Source of the DNA: Hujiaoplasma nucleasis
Lineage (GTDB): Bacteria; Bacillota_I; Bacilli_A; Izemoplasmatales; Hujiaoplasmataceae
Length of the DNA: 64,000 nt
Reading direction: 5' to 3'
NCBI RefSeq assembly: GCF_013745115.1
Contig: NZ_CP051151.1
Coordinates: forward strand, 434,001-498,000
Shown: positions 43,759-53,100 of the stretch, piece after piece
Layout of the letters: every line of letters begins with the position of its first letter
How positions within the stretch are numbered: the stretch's first letter is position 1
Made by a program: the position numbers and the translations under genes
Notes under the pieces: generated by a model
Databases searched by the model: none
The model's input: only the letters and a program-made list of their open reading frames with translations
Told to the model about the DNA's origin: nothing

Positions 43759-44562
43759 TTAATATTGTATTAAATCTAAGGCTTGATTCCTAAGTTCCAT
43801 AGGAGTTAAGCCTTTTAATACTGGTTGATAACGATGGTTATTGTAGAATACTATATATTCTTCAATAGCCATTTTTAATTGCTCGATAGATCTGAATTCA
43901 TTCAGTTTATACATTTCAACTTCCATAACACCCCAAAATGCTTCCATTGGTCCATTATCAATACAACGTCCAACTCTAGACATGCTTTGTATAAACTTAA
44001 CGTTATCTAACTTTTTCTTAAATGTTTTATTTGTGTATTGGAATCCTCGATCACTGTGAAACAATATATTTTCACAACCAGTATATGTCTTAATCGAATC
44101 ATCGAATGTTTTAAAGACTAAATCGTTATTATTAGAAGTTCCCATACGATAAGCGATAATACTATTATCATATAGATCTAGAATCGCGCTTAGGTAAAGT
44201 TTTTTAGTTGAACCTATAATCTTATATTCAGTCACATCTGTAAGCCATTTTTCATTAGGTTTCGAAGCTTTGAATTCTCTATTTAATACATTTTCTCCTA
44301 CTTGCTCTGGCTTGTAACTCAAGTAATTCTTTCTTTTCCTACGGATTGCTGATGCAACACTTAATTCTCTCATATGTCTTCTTATACGTTTGATATTATA
44401 CTTAAGTTCAAAGACACGATTCATGAATAATGTCATTCTTCTGTAGCCTAATATGCCGTTAAATAAGTCATGAAAGTTTAGAATGGTGTCTTTGATCCAT
44501 TCATCTTCTTGATTAATATTATTTTTGCGTTTCAGCCATTTGTAATAAGAACTTCGATTCAT
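43759..44562 (-). CDS. IS3-family transposase OrfB (catalytic DDE subunit)
   Basis: 267 aa from its first ATG. The rve integrase domain has NEKWLTDVTEY (first Asp), LFHSDRGFQYTN (second Asp) and GPMEAFWGVMEVEMY (Glu with spacing usual for IS3); HTH_21-like GYRRMTLF lies near the N-terminus. The frame stays open upstream of the ATG (..YKAIFELSETYPVKSLCDLY) into the end of OrfA in the -1 frame, so it is probably made as an OrfAB fusion by -1 frameshifting in the A-rich stretch around 44626-44654. No obvious dimer of slippery codons was pinned down. Confidence 0.93.
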   Translation of the reverse strand: MNRSSYYKWLKRKNNINQEDEWIKDTILNFHDLFNGILGYRRMTLFMNRVFELKYNIKRIRRHMRELSVASAIRRKRKNYLSYKPEQVGENVLNREFKASKPNEKWLTDVTEYKIIGSTKKLYLSAILDLYDNSIIAYRMGTSNNNDLVFKTFDDSIKTYTGCENILFHSDRGFQYTNKTFKKKLDNVKFIQSMSRVGRCIDNGPMEAFWGVMEVEMYKLNEFRSIEQLKMAIEEYIVFYNNHRYQPVLKGLTPMELRNQALDLIQY

Positions 44563-44603
44563 TTCATATAAATCACATAAACTCTTTACTGGATATGTTT
44601 CGC

Positions 44604-45338
44604 TTAATTCGAAAATCGCTTTGTAGATTTTCTCTTGCTCTTTTCTACTATCTCCCGCCTTTCGATTTCTTCCAACTTTTTTAAAGCTGCGTTCTCCATT
44701 TCTAAGTACTTATTACGAGCTTGTTCTTTCTTTAACTGATGTCTTAATTTTTCCTCAACTGTCATTTCAGATTCAGTTTTCTTTCGTCCTCGTTTATCCG
44801 TTAATCCTTCTTCACCATTCTCTTTATACTTTTTTACCCATACATATACTTGGGCGTAATTTACGCCATATTTAACTGCTGTTTCTTTATAGTTTAACTC
44901 GTGCTCTAAACAATATTTTACTATGTCTATTCTTTCTTCATATGTTGTTTTTCTTGACTTTGCCATATAGACCTCCGGTTTAGGATCGTAATCCTTAGTT
45001 TCTATATGACTATTATACTTGTTTAACCAATTTATTAACACTGACTTAGATGAAATTCCATATTTGTTTACGGTCATCTCCATCGAATCTTCTCCGTTAA
45101 GGTAATCACTTATTGCTGCCAACTTTAGTTTTTTACTATATGTTTTGTTCTTATCCGTAGTATTAAATGCACTTTCACCTAAAGCTTCATACTTGTGTCT
45201 CCATTCAAGTATCATTCTCTCGGGATACTTCACACCTATTGAAAACTCTTGTGATAACTTTGTTGCGCTTTCTCCTTCTATATATCTTCTTACAATTTCT
45301 AACTTTGCTTCCTTACTATATTTCAGTTTTCTTCCCAT
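44604..45338 (-). CDS. IS3-family OrfA (DNA-binding subunit)
   Basis: 244 aa, longer than most OrfA proteins. Three helix-turn-helix segments: residues 5-50 (EAKLEIVRRYIEGES), about 70-110 (KLAAISDYLNGEDS) and about 125-175 (RIDIVKYCLEHELN...VWVKKYKENG). A leucine-zipper-like helix follows (LRHQLKKEQARNKYLEMENA). It binds the IS ends; the zipper mediates dimers with OrfB. Ribosome site GGAGGT upstream of the ATG. Confidence 0.93.
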   Translation of the reverse strand: MGRKLKYSKEAKLEIVRRYIEGESATKLSQEFSIGVKYPERMILEWRHKYEALGESAFNTTDKNKTYSKKLKLAAISDYLNGEDSMEMTVNKYGISSKSVLINWLNKYNSHIETKDYDPKPEVYMAKSRKTTYEERIDIVKYCLEHELNYKETAVKYGVNYAQVYVWVKKYKENGEEGLTDKRGRKKTESEMTVEEKLRHQLKKEQARNKYLEMENAALKKLEEIERREIVEKSKRKSTKRFSN

Positions 45339-45408
45339 ATAAAAATACCTCCAAAGTATCTTCCATAATAAATACTCATAATCATTTTGATTATTTTCTT
45401 TTTTTATA

Positions 45409-45434
45409 GTGTCTACTTTAGAGGTATCATATCA
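45409..45434. repeat. Right inverted repeat of the IS
   Basis: 26 nt, upstream of OrfA; its complement begins TGATATG and ends GTAGACAC. It is followed by the TAA target repeat. Confidence 0.85.
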
Positions 45435-45465
45435 TAATGATCAGAGTTTAATCTTTAACTTATTT

Positions 45466-46278
45466 TTATTGTAAAGGATTTTCTTTGAAATAATTCATAG
45501 CATCTTCATAACCTAAATGATATCTTGCGATGGATTGGTTTTTTTCAAAATTCAAAATAGCACCTAAAGACTTTTTGTGTTTAATTTCAATAATCTTAAT
45601 GCCAGGAAATTTTTTAGGATTAAATCTAATTAATTTTTGAAGATTAACGACAATCACTGTATCACAACCTGCGTTGACTAAGGGTTTAATAGGAATATTA
45701 TCATATAAACCCCCATCAAAAGTCTGTTTTCCATTAATCATAACTGGAGGAAAAACAAAAGGAATAGAACATGAGGCAATGATTTGCTTATTGATATCGT
45801 CAGGTTTTTGATCTTGAAGTGGAGAATAAATAACTTTTTTTCTTCCACGAATATAATGATTAAAAGATGATTTAATAATGCCTAAAGAACCCTCATTGGT
45901 TAAGCCAGCTGGTGAGAGTGTGATATAGACCTTTTTTTCTTTTAATTTTGATGTATCTAAATTTGCTTCTAAGAGCTTTTCTAAATTTTCTATATCAATG
46001 ACACCGTTTTTAACAAAAGAAAAATCTTTTGATCTAATCTTATTCATTAAGCTTTCTATGTAATTAAATTCTTCCCTAGGAAAGTTAACCCAAATATCTA
46101 AAACATCTTCAATGGGTCTTGTTGCTAGTAAACTGGCGTTTACAGCACCAATACTGGTTCCTGACATGGCATAGATTTGATCATAATAGCCAAGGTCTTT
46201 TAAGGCTTGAGCAACACCAATTTGATAGGAACCTCTAGCGCCACCGCCAGATAAGCATAGTCCTAATTTATTCATCAT
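45466..46278 (-). CDS. Patatin-like phospholipase (RssA/YlbK type)
   Basis: 270 aa, probable serine lipid hydrolase. The oxyanion loop is SGGGARGSYQIGV at residues 10-22, nucleophile elbow GTSIGA (GxSxG) near residue 41, and the catalytic Asp in FDGGLYDNIP near residue 190. No signal peptide. Two adjacent ATG codons follow GAGG. It is the last gene after nadD-nadE-mnmA; its terminator was split by the IS downstream. Confidence 0.88.
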   Translation of the reverse strand: MMNKLGLCLSGGGARGSYQIGVAQALKDLGYYDQIYAMSGTSIGAVNASLLATRPIEDVLDIWVNFPREEFNYIESLMNKIRSKDFSFVKNGVIDIENLEKLLEANLDTSKLKEKKVYITLSPAGLTNEGSLGIIKSSFNHYIRGRKKVIYSPLQDQKPDDINKQIIASCSIPFVFPPVMINGKQTFDGGLYDNIPIKPLVNAGCDTVIVVNLQKLIRFNPKKFPGIKIIEIKHKKSLGAILNFEKNQSIARYHLGYEDAMNYFKENPLQ

Positions 46279-46324
46279 ACTACCTCATTTTTTCTTTACA
46301 AATAACTCAATATAATTGAATCAT

Positions 46325-47464
46325 TTAATACATTAATTTCTTTTGATTTTGATAAGAGGCTTTGATGACACCGCCACCCAAACACACTTCATCTTGATAA
46401 AAAACTGCAGCTTGACCTGGTGTTACAGCTTTAATAGGATGATTTGATATAACTTCAACGTCCCTATCATTAATCCATTTAATAATGACTGTTTGATCAG
46501 CTTGACGATATCTAAATTTTGCTTGGCATTCTAAAGTACCTGTAAACTTATCCTTTGATATCCAATGTACATCTTCAACTATGACTCGATTGGCAAATAA
46601 TAAGGGATGGTTCTTACCTTGCCCTACCAATAAAACATTTCGTTCTATGTCCTTACCAATCACAAACCAAGGGGCATTCGGATAGTCCTTGTGTCCACCT
46701 ATTTCTAAACCTTTTCTTTGGCCAATTGTATAGTACATTAATCCTTCATGTCGGCCAAGGATATCACCATCAGTGCTTTCAATATCACCAGGTTTTGTAA
46801 AAATATAATTTTTTAAAAATTCTCTGAAATTTCTTTCTCCTATAAAGCATATGCCTGTTGAATCCTTTTTATCAAAAGTTGGTATCTGCATTTTTTCAGC
46901 TATTTCACGAACTTCTTTTTTTCTTAGTTCACCAACTGGAAATAATGATTTTGCTAATTGATCTTGATTTAAATGAGATAAGAAATATGATTGGTCTTTA
47001 TTTTGGTCTAAACCTCTCAATAAATAATGTTGACCATTTATTGTTTTTCTTCGAGCATAATGACCATAGGCAAAGTAATCAGCCCCTAGACTTTTAGCCA
47101 CTTCTTGAAAACCAGCAAACTTGACATACTTGTTACAAAGGATATCAGGATTGGGTGTTCTATTCTTTTTATATTCTTCAATAAAATAGGTAAAAACATA
47201 ATCCCAATATTCTTGGATAAAATCATGTCGATGGAGTTCAATACCTAAATGCTCAGCAACCCTCTTAGCGTCTTGATAATCTTGTTCTTGAGGACAAGCA
47301 TCATTTGGGTCATTTGGATTACCTAATATATCATTATTGGCTGCACTGTCCCAGTTTCTCATAAATAAACCAATAACTTCATAACCTTGTTCTTTAAGAA
47401 GATATGCACTGACTGCTGAGTCAACGCCTCCACTTAAACCTACAACAACTTTTTCTTTTTTCAT
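46325..47464 (-). CDS. mnmA: tRNA-specific 2-thiouridylase
   Basis: Adds sulfur to U34 of tRNAs for Lys, Glu and Gln. 379 aa. PP-loop GLSGGVDSAVSAYLL at residues 8-22, target-binding RNWDS, catalytic Cys in NPDILCNKYVKF near residue 110 and second Cys in DSTGICFIGERNF near 207, TIGQRKGLEIGG in the middle domain. Its ATG overlaps the nadE TGA. Functional link to nadE is not obvious beyond shared transcription. Confidence 0.97.
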   Translation of the reverse strand: MKKEKVVVGLSGGVDSAVSAYLLKEQGYEVIGLFMRNWDSAANNDILGNPNDPNDACPQEQDYQDAKRVAEHLGIELHRHDFIQEYWDYVFTYFIEEYKKNRTPNPDILCNKYVKFAGFQEVAKSLGADYFAYGHYARRKTINGQHYLLRGLDQNKDQSYFLSHLNQDQLAKSLFPVGELRKKEVREIAEKMQIPTFDKKDSTGICFIGERNFREFLKNYIFTKPGDIESTDGDILGRHEGLMYYTIGQRKGLEIGGHKDYPNAPWFVIGKDIERNVLLVGQGKNHPLLFANRVIVEDVHWISKDKFTGTLECQAKFRYRQADQTVIIKWINDRDVEVISNHPIKAVTPGQAAVFYQDEVCLGGGVIKASYQNQKKLMY

Positions 47465-49317
47465 GATCTTTTCACATCCGATGGTATTCGATAGTCACTC
47501 CTTGGTGATAAACCATAGTCAAAGACTTTAGGTGTATCAGGAGATGCAGTTCTTTTAAATTGTTGGGAATAAAAACGCTTAAAGAAATTCTCTACATAGT
47601 CATTGATTTCTTTTTCTTTAATATCAAAAACATGACCAAGTAAGAATTTAATTCTTTCTTTATCATCACCACAATTTAAAAATCTATATAAGATGAAATC
47701 ATTGATTTCATATTTGCCGATAATATTTTCTGTTTTTTGATTAGAACTTAGTTCAGGACTAATTGGTGTATCTAAAATATCATAAAGGCATGCTTTAATA
47801 TCATCATTAAAAACATAATCAGCATAAGCCTTTATCATAAAGCGAACGACAGTCTTAGGAATGCCACCATTGACATTGTACATAGACATTTGGTCACCAT
47901 TATAAGTTGACCAACCTAAGGCTATTTCTGATAAATCACCTGTCCCAAGTACTATGCCTTTTTCCTTATTGGCCATATTCATTAAAACCATGGTCCTTGC
48001 TCTTGCTTGTGCATTTTCATAGGTGATATCTTCCGTTTCACCATCATGACCCAAAAGCTTTAGGTGGTCTTGAATATGGTCTTTTAAGTCTATTTCATGC
48101 ATAGAAACACCCAATAACTCCATAAGTTTCTTAGCATTGGCATTGGTTCTTTCAGAAGTATGCATAGCTGGTAATGTATAAGCCATGATGCCTGATCTAT
48201 CAAGACCCAAATAATCAAATGCATTGGCGGCTACCAATAAAGCCAGTGATGAATCTAAGCCCCCACTAATACCTACAATGATTTTTTTAATACCAATGTG
48301 AGAAATTCTTTTTGACAATCCAAATTCTTGAATTGAAGCTATTTTTTTAAAATTCTCATAGAGGTCTTTTTTTGGAACAAATGGTAATGGATCTATATCA
48401 GTAGAAAACTCATGGTCGTCTTTTTCCTCTAAGTGGAAATTTACTTTTTGATATTGGAATTTATACTTTAATATTGAATCTCTAAAAGAAGAATTAGATC
48501 TTCTTTCATAAGCTAATCTTTCCATATCAAGATCAACATATAAAATTGATGTTTCAAGAGAAAAAACATTGACTTCTTTAATTAACCTAGCATTATTGGC
48601 CACTATATTATGTCCAGAAAATACAGTTTCAGAAGAAGATTCACTGGCTCCTGCAGAACAATAAGCATAAATACCTGAGTTTTTTCTTGAATGTTCTAGA
48701 ACAGCATTTCTTCTTACAGCTTCTTTGCCTACCGTTTCATTAGAGGCAGAGATATTAAATATAATATTAGCGCCATTAACCGATAATAAGTTACCTGGAG
48801 TGATGGTAGCCCACATATCTTCACAGATTTCTACTCCAAACTGAATGTCTTTATAAGTAAAAATAATGTTTCCAAAAGCAATATCTTTACCTAAATATTT
48901 AATATTTTTAATTTTGTCGACCACGTCAAAACCTGAGTTAAACCAACGTTTTTCATAATACTCTTTAGCGTTTGGTAAATAAAATTTAGGAACGATTCCT
49001 AAAATTTTATCTTCTTGTATGACGACAGCTGTATTTAAAACCATCTCTTCTAATAATAATGGCATACCCATAATAACAATCCCTTTAAAGTGATTATTAC
49101 TTAAGAAGTATTGAATTGCTTTGTCATTATCTGTAAATAATGAATTTTGAAAGAATAAATCTCCACAAGTATAGGCTGTGGTTGCTAGTTCAGGAAAAAC
49201 GGCGATAGAACTAGGGTTGTTTTCTAAGGCTTTAAGCATTTGATCAATATTAAATTTTGGATTCCCAACCTCAAGTTTTGGAGAAATCAGTGATATTTTT
49301 ATAAAACCTTTATGCAC
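47461..49317 (-). CDS. nadE: Glutamine-dependent NAD+ synthetase
   Basis: Amidates nicotinic acid adenine dinucleotide to NAD+, using ammonia released from glutamine. 618 aa, two domains. The N-terminal nitrilase-like amidase has Glu in FPELATTAY, Lys in VPKFYLPN and Cys in VEICEDMWA. The C-terminal synthetase has the PP-loop GISGGLDSSLALL near residue 360 and GTGDLSEIALGWSTYNGD. Starts at GTG 49317 with GGAGGTAAGG upstream; the G of this GTG is also the last base of the nadD stop (TAGTG). Confidence 0.97.
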   Translation of the reverse strand: MHKGFIKISLISPKLEVGNPKFNIDQMLKALENNPSSIAVFPELATTAYTCGDLFFQNSLFTDNDKAIQYFLSNNHFKGIVIMGMPLLLEEMVLNTAVVIQEDKILGIVPKFYLPNAKEYYEKRWFNSGFDVVDKIKNIKYLGKDIAFGNIIFTYKDIQFGVEICEDMWATITPGNLLSVNGANIIFNISASNETVGKEAVRRNAVLEHSRKNSGIYAYCSAGASESSSETVFSGHNIVANNARLIKEVNVFSLETSILYVDLDMERLAYERRSNSSFRDSILKYKFQYQKVNFHLEEKDDHEFSTDIDPLPFVPKKDLYENFKKIASIQEFGLSKRISHIGIKKIIVGISGGLDSSLALLVAANAFDYLGLDRSGIMAYTLPAMHTSERTNANAKKLMELLGVSMHEIDLKDHIQDHLKLLGHDGETEDITYENAQARARTMVLMNMANKEKGIVLGTGDLSEIALGWSTYNGDQMSMYNVNGGIPKTVVRFMIKAYADYVFNDDIKACLYDILDTPISPELSSNQKTENIIGKYEINDFILYRFLNCGDDKERIKFLLGHVFDIKEKEINDYVENFFKRFYSQQFKRTASPDTPKVFDYGLSPRSDYRIPSDVKRS

Positions 49318-49901
49318 TAGTCCTTACCTCCTCGGTATAAATCATGTTTCATAATGTAATGATAGATGCCCTCATCAACATAATAGGGATCTAGAGTTTC
49401 TCTAAATAGGCTACTAGATATATTTGAATGGAAATTTTCTAAAATGATGAAATGACTCTTATGATTTTTTAACAAGGTCTTCTTTTCGATTAATTTATCT
49501 AGGTTTTTTTTATGTCGATTAACTATAATGAATTTAAATTCACTGACTAATTTTTCAGCATTAATCCATTGATCTAAATGATTCAAGTTGTCAGCCCCTA
49601 ATACAAAGGCGACCTCTTGATGAGGGTATTGATTTTTAATTTTAAGTAAAGACTGGTAAGTTCCTAAAAACTCTTCGTCTTCAGTTTCAATTTCTGATAC
49701 AATAGCGTCATTTAAATCAGCAGTCAGTATTTTTAACATTTGTAATCTGTGCTTGTCTTCGATGAGAGATGCCTTTGAATATTTTTTTGAGACAGGTAAA
49801 AATATAAACTTATCGACAGGCACAAGTTCATGAATAAAATGATAGATTTCCTTATGGGCGATGGTTGGCGGATTAAAAGCCCCACCAAAAACAATAATCA
49901 T
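49317..49901 (-). CDS. nadD: Nicotinate-mononucleotide adenylyltransferase
   Basis: Makes nicotinic acid adenine dinucleotide from NaMN and ATP. 194 aa. The nucleotidyltransferase motif GGAFNPPTIAHKEI is at residues 6-19 and the C-terminal SSSLFRETLD motif (ISSTxxR-like) near 165. Directly precedes nadE, so the last two NAD steps form one operon. Confidence 0.95.
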   Translation of the reverse strand: MIIVFGGAFNPPTIAHKEIYHFIHELVPVDKFIFLPVSKKYSKASLIEDKHRLQMLKILTADLNDAIVSEIETEDEEFLGTYQSLLKIKNQYPHQEVAFVLGADNLNHLDQWINAEKLVSEFKFIIVNRHKKNLDKLIEKKTLLKNHKSHFIILENFHSNISSSLFRETLDPYYVDEGIYHYIMKHDLYRGGKD

Positions 49902-50006
49902 AGGTCACCTTCTTATTATCTATTTTATCATAATAAAAACGCATTTAAAAGTGAATAATCTCTTTATAGAAAAGCATTTTATGATATACTTAAATGGGAG
50001 GTTAAT

Positions 50007-51029
50007 ATGGATAAAAACATAAGTTATATATTAGATTTTGCAAAAAAAATATTGAATATTCCTTCACCTAGCGGTTACACACATAAGGTGATTGAAGCTA
50101 TTGAAGAAGAATCAAATAAACTTGGTTTGACTTCTTATAAAACAAAAAAAGGAAATTTAATTATTGATGTTTTAGGTACTTCAGATCAAACATTAGGTTT
50201 AAGTGCTCATGTGGATACTTTAGGCGCAATGGTTAGGAGCATTTCAAGTGATGGAAATTTAAAATTCACAACCATTGGAGGTCCTATTTGGCCAACTTTG
50301 GATGGGGAATACTGTACAGTTCATACTAGAGAAGGCAAAGACATTTCAGGCACATTCTTATCAAACAGTCCTTCTTCTCATGTCTTTAAAAATGCTTCTT
50401 CAGAAACTAGAAATCCTGATAACATGTTTGTTAGAATTGATGAAGTTGTTAAGAATAAAGAAGATGTTGAAAAATTAGGGATAAGACCTGGAGATTTCAT
50501 TTTCTTTGATCCAAAAACAACCATTACTCAATCTGGATATATTAAAAGCCGCTTTCTAGATGACAAAATATCTGTGGCCATCATTTTTGGCTTTTTAAAA
50601 TATTTAAAAGACCATCAGATCAAACCCAAACAAAATCTAAAGATAATCATTTCAACCTATGAAGAAGTTGGTCATGGGGCTTCATTTATTCCAGATTTGG
50701 ATGAAATGATTGCGGTTGATATGGGTTGTATTGGTGAAGATTTATCTTGTACGGAACATGATGTTTCAATTTGTGCTAAAGATTCTTCAGGCCCTTATGA
50801 TTACCATATCATTTCTAAACTTGTTGATATATCTAAAAAAGAAAAGCTGAACTATGTTACTGATATTTATCCATTTTATGGTTCAGATGTTTCTGCAGCA
50901 TATCGTGGTGGCAAAGACTTCAGAGGTGGTTTGATTGGACCTGGTGTTCATGCTTCTCATGGTATGGAACGCACGCATATTGATGCTATAGACGCAACTT
51001 TTAAACTTTTAATTAACTATGTTCAATAA
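50007..51029 (+). CDS. M42-family metallo-aminopeptidase / glutamyl-type peptidase
   Basis: 340 aa. The metal ligands are visible in order: His in LSAHVDTLGA, Asp in SRFLDDKIS, catalytic Glu pair in STYEEVGHG, Asp in IAVDMGC, and His in HASHGMERTH. Normal length for tetrahedral M42 aminopeptidases (FrvX/YsdC), which trim short peptides in the cytosol. Some family members are endoglucanases by older naming. Lone rightward gene with ribosome site GGGAGG. Confidence 0.93.
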   Translation: MDKNISYILDFAKKILNIPSPSGYTHKVIEAIEEESNKLGLTSYKTKKGNLIIDVLGTSDQTLGLSAHVDTLGAMVRSISSDGNLKFTTIGGPIWPTLDGEYCTVHTREGKDISGTFLSNSPSSHVFKNASSETRNPDNMFVRIDEVVKNKEDVEKLGIRPGDFIFFDPKTTITQSGYIKSRFLDDKISVAIIFGFLKYLKDHQIKPKQNLKIIISTYEEVGHGASFIPDLDEMIAVDMGCIGEDLSCTEHDVSICAKDSSGPYDYHIISKLVDISKKEKLNYVTDIYPFYGSDVSAAYRGGKDFRGGLIGPGVHASHGMERTHIDAIDATFKLLINYVQ

Positions 51030-51033
51030 AGAC

Positions 51034-51060
51034 AAAAAGGCACTCAATGTGCCTTTTATT
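51034..51060. terminator. Bidirectional terminator
   Basis: AAAAGGCAC/GTGCCTTTT stem with a 5-nt loop between the convergent peptidase and pseudouridine synthase genes. Confidence 0.9.
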
Positions 51061-51922
51061 TTTTCATAAAGTCAATTATTTCTTTAGGTATCTCATGAAC
51101 TATATTCATTTCTTCTTCATTAATCGGATGGGTAAATTTAACTTTATAACAATCCATTAATACTCTATCTACAGGATAAGAACTTTCGTTATAATACTTA
51201 TCTCCTACAACAGGAAAATCAAAATATGATAAATGTACTTTAATTTGGTGAGTTATTTTATTTTTCACCTGTAGATCAAGTAAAGAAAAGTTCTTATATT
51301 CTTTGATGACTTGATACTTGGTTTCACATTCTTTTCCATCTTCAGCTACTTCTCTTAAAGATGAGTCTTTTTGTTTTCCAATTGGCAAACAAATACTAAA
51401 ATTCTTTTGAGGTATTTGTCCATCAACAACAGCTTGATAATAAAATAAGGCTTCATTATTAAGTTTATCACTCATTAAAAATCTAATGAATTGGTGTTTT
51501 GCTAGGACAACTAAACCTGATAAATCTGTATCTAAGCGATTAATAAAATGTAATTTAGCTTGGATATTATTAGTTTGATAGTAATGACTAATACCATTGG
51601 CTAATGTATTCTTAGGGTGTTTCTTCGAAATCATCATACGCATATTGGCAGGTTTATTGATAACTAATAAATATTCATCTTCATAGATAATATCTAAATC
51701 CATTTCTTGAGGAAAAACCTTTTCAGGCTTTTCATTAACAATATGAATATGAATTTTATCGCCTTTACGGACAGTGTCTTTTGTTGATTTAATTTGATTA
51801 TTAACATAAATTTTGTATAGCTTTTCATCTCTTTCTAATATACTTGACGGTATATGATTTTCAAGAATAAATCGCTTAATTGTTTCTGGTTTTTTCACTT
51901 TATAAATCAGTTCCATATGCAC
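51056..51922 (-). CDS. RluD-family pseudouridine synthase
   Basis: 288 aa. An S4-like N-terminal region (residues 1-65) is followed by the catalytic domain with HFINRLDTDLSGLVVLAK (Asp of the RLDxxxSG motif near residue 135), and KNKITHQIKVHL and FPVVGDKYY. The start is uncertain: GTG 51922 or ATG 51916. Target uridines (rRNA or tRNA) are not readable from sequence; YjbO/RluD-like members often modify 23S rRNA. Stands alone with a promoter-like A+T-rich upstream region. Confidence 0.92.
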   Translation of the reverse strand: MHMELIYKVKKPETIKRFILENHIPSSILERDEKLYKIYVNNQIKSTKDTVRKGDKIHIHIVNEKPEKVFPQEMDLDIIYEDEYLLVINKPANMRMMISKKHPKNTLANGISHYYQTNNIQAKLHFINRLDTDLSGLVVLAKHQFIRFLMSDKLNNEALFYYQAVVDGQIPQKNFSICLPIGKQKDSSLREVAEDGKECETKYQVIKEYKNFSLLDLQVKNKITHQIKVHLSYFDFPVVGDKYYNESSYPVDRVLMDCYKVKFTHPINEEEMNIVHEIPKEIIDFMKK

Positions 51923-52034
51923 TCTATAATCAAGATGATTTGATTATAAATCCCCTCTTTCGTATGATTTCTCTATCTATTATATCACAAATCAGTCAAA
52001 TGATACATGGATATTTTTTTGAGAAAAATCGATT

Positions 52035-52577
52035 TTATTGATGATGATGTTTTTCTTCAATTTTTAAAAACTTTTGATATAGGTTCTCAATAAGTCCATG
52101 GTCAAAAGGAAACAACCTTTTGTCAATTCTATTTCGTAAGTCTAAGGTTTGCTTGGCGAGAATGTTTGTAATTTTATCACTGTAATTCATTTCTTTAGAA
52201 TGAGCTTTAAATTCATGAATATCTACCACTCTATATGAAAAGTCAGCTTCAACCCTTAAATCTAAGTCATAATCAATATATTTAATGGCTTCATCATCAA
52301 TTAAGGTTGGGCTGGCTAAATTACAATAAAAAGTTATTCTTTTTTTCTTAATAATGGCTATGACATTGTACCAGTTGTTTTTAAAAAAGAAAGATACTGA
52401 AGGTTCCTTTGTATACCAAAACCTTCCGTTTGACTCAACAACTTTGGTTCTTCTATTGGCAACGATGATGTGATCATCGTTGTTTTCTATGACTGTTTCA
52501 TGTTTCCATATCCTATGTAAACTTTGGTCATGTTTGTAGGACTGAATAATTAAATGATCGCCTATATTAATCTGCAT
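52035..52577 (-). CDS. DUF402 family nucleoside tri/diphosphate phosphatase
   Basis: 180 aa, matching the Firmicute Ntdp group: QSYKHDQSLHRIWKHET at the N-terminus, FFKNNWYNVIAII, FYCNLASPTLIDDEAIKYIDYDLDL with the metal-binding Asp cluster (core IKYIDYDLDL), and VVDIHEF. Staphylococcal and streptococcal relatives hydrolyse nucleoside tri- and diphosphates. Ends with a His-rich tail. It starts 4 nt after trmL, in one operon with the DEAD helicase. Confidence 0.88.
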   Translation of the reverse strand: MQINIGDHLIIQSYKHDQSLHRIWKHETVIENNDDHIIVANRRTKVVESNGRFWYTKEPSVSFFFKNNWYNVIAIIKKKRITFYCNLASPTLIDDEAIKYIDYDLDLRVEADFSYRVVDIHEFKAHSKEMNYSDKITNILAKQTLDLRNRIDKRLFPFDHGLIENLYQKFLKIEEKHHHQ

Positions 52578-52581
52578 ATAT

Positions 52582-53100
52582 TCACTCCTCTAGCAACCAA
52601 TCTTCGCCTTTAAGGGTTTCCGGTTCAGTCTTACTTAGTTGTAAGTAATCTAACTGACCTAAAACTTCATAAACCATAATAGCTACAGTATTGGCTAAAT
52701 TTAAAGAACGTATAGAATCATTCATAGGTAGGCGAACACACCTATCTAAGTCTTGTCTTAATATATTTTTTGGTAATCCTGTTGATTCGCGTCCAAAGAT
52801 TAAATAGATGTCTTTTTGCGCTTCTTGAAAGGCCATCTGTCTTGGAGGTTTTTTTCCATATCGTGTAATAAAATAATATTCACCAGGGTTTTTTTCAATA
52901 AAATCATGGTATGAATCATAAACAAAATAGTCAACATTATCTAGATAATTAACAGCGACTCTTTTTAAATACTTAGGGTCTAATTTAAATCCTAAGGGTT
53001 TGATAAGGTGCAATGTCACAGAAGTTCCTGCACAAGTCCTCATAATATTGGCTGTATTTTGAGGAATTTCTGGTTGGAATAAGACAACATTTATTTTCAT
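52582..53100 (-). CDS. trmL: tRNA (cytidine/uridine-34 2'-O)-methyltransferase
   Basis: SpoU/SPOUT knot methyltransferase, 172 aa. Motif 1 PQNTANIMRTCAG (N-x-x-xx-R) at residues 13-25, motif 2 YLIFGRESTGLP and motif 3 RLPMNDSIRSLNLANTVAI with the SAM knot. Methylates the wobble ribose of leucine tRNAs. Overlaps the helicase gene by 4 nt. Confidence 0.95.
   Translation of the reverse strand: MKINVVLFQPEIPQNTANIMRTCAGTSVTLHLIKPLGFKLDPKYLKRVAVNYLDNVDYFVYDSYHDFIEKNPGEYYFITRYGKKPPRQMAFQEAQKDIYLIFGRESTGLPKNILRQDLDRCVRLPMNDSIRSLNLANTVAIMVYEVLGQLDYLQLSKTEPETLKGEDWLLEE

Larger units (their letters stand above)
43718..45434 (-). mobile_element. IS3-family (IS150-like) insertion sequence, 1717 bp
   Basis: Two transposase frames between 26-bp imperfect terminal inverted repeats that begin TGA and share AAGTAGACAC at their inner ends (left 43718-43743, right 45409-45434). 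A 3-bp direct repeat TAA (43715-43717, 45435-45437) flanks the element, a usual IS3-family target duplication. Both ends and both frames look intact, so it may still be active. Without the element, the flanks form a perfect 10-bp stem, so it inserted into the loop of a terminator. Confidence 0.92.
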
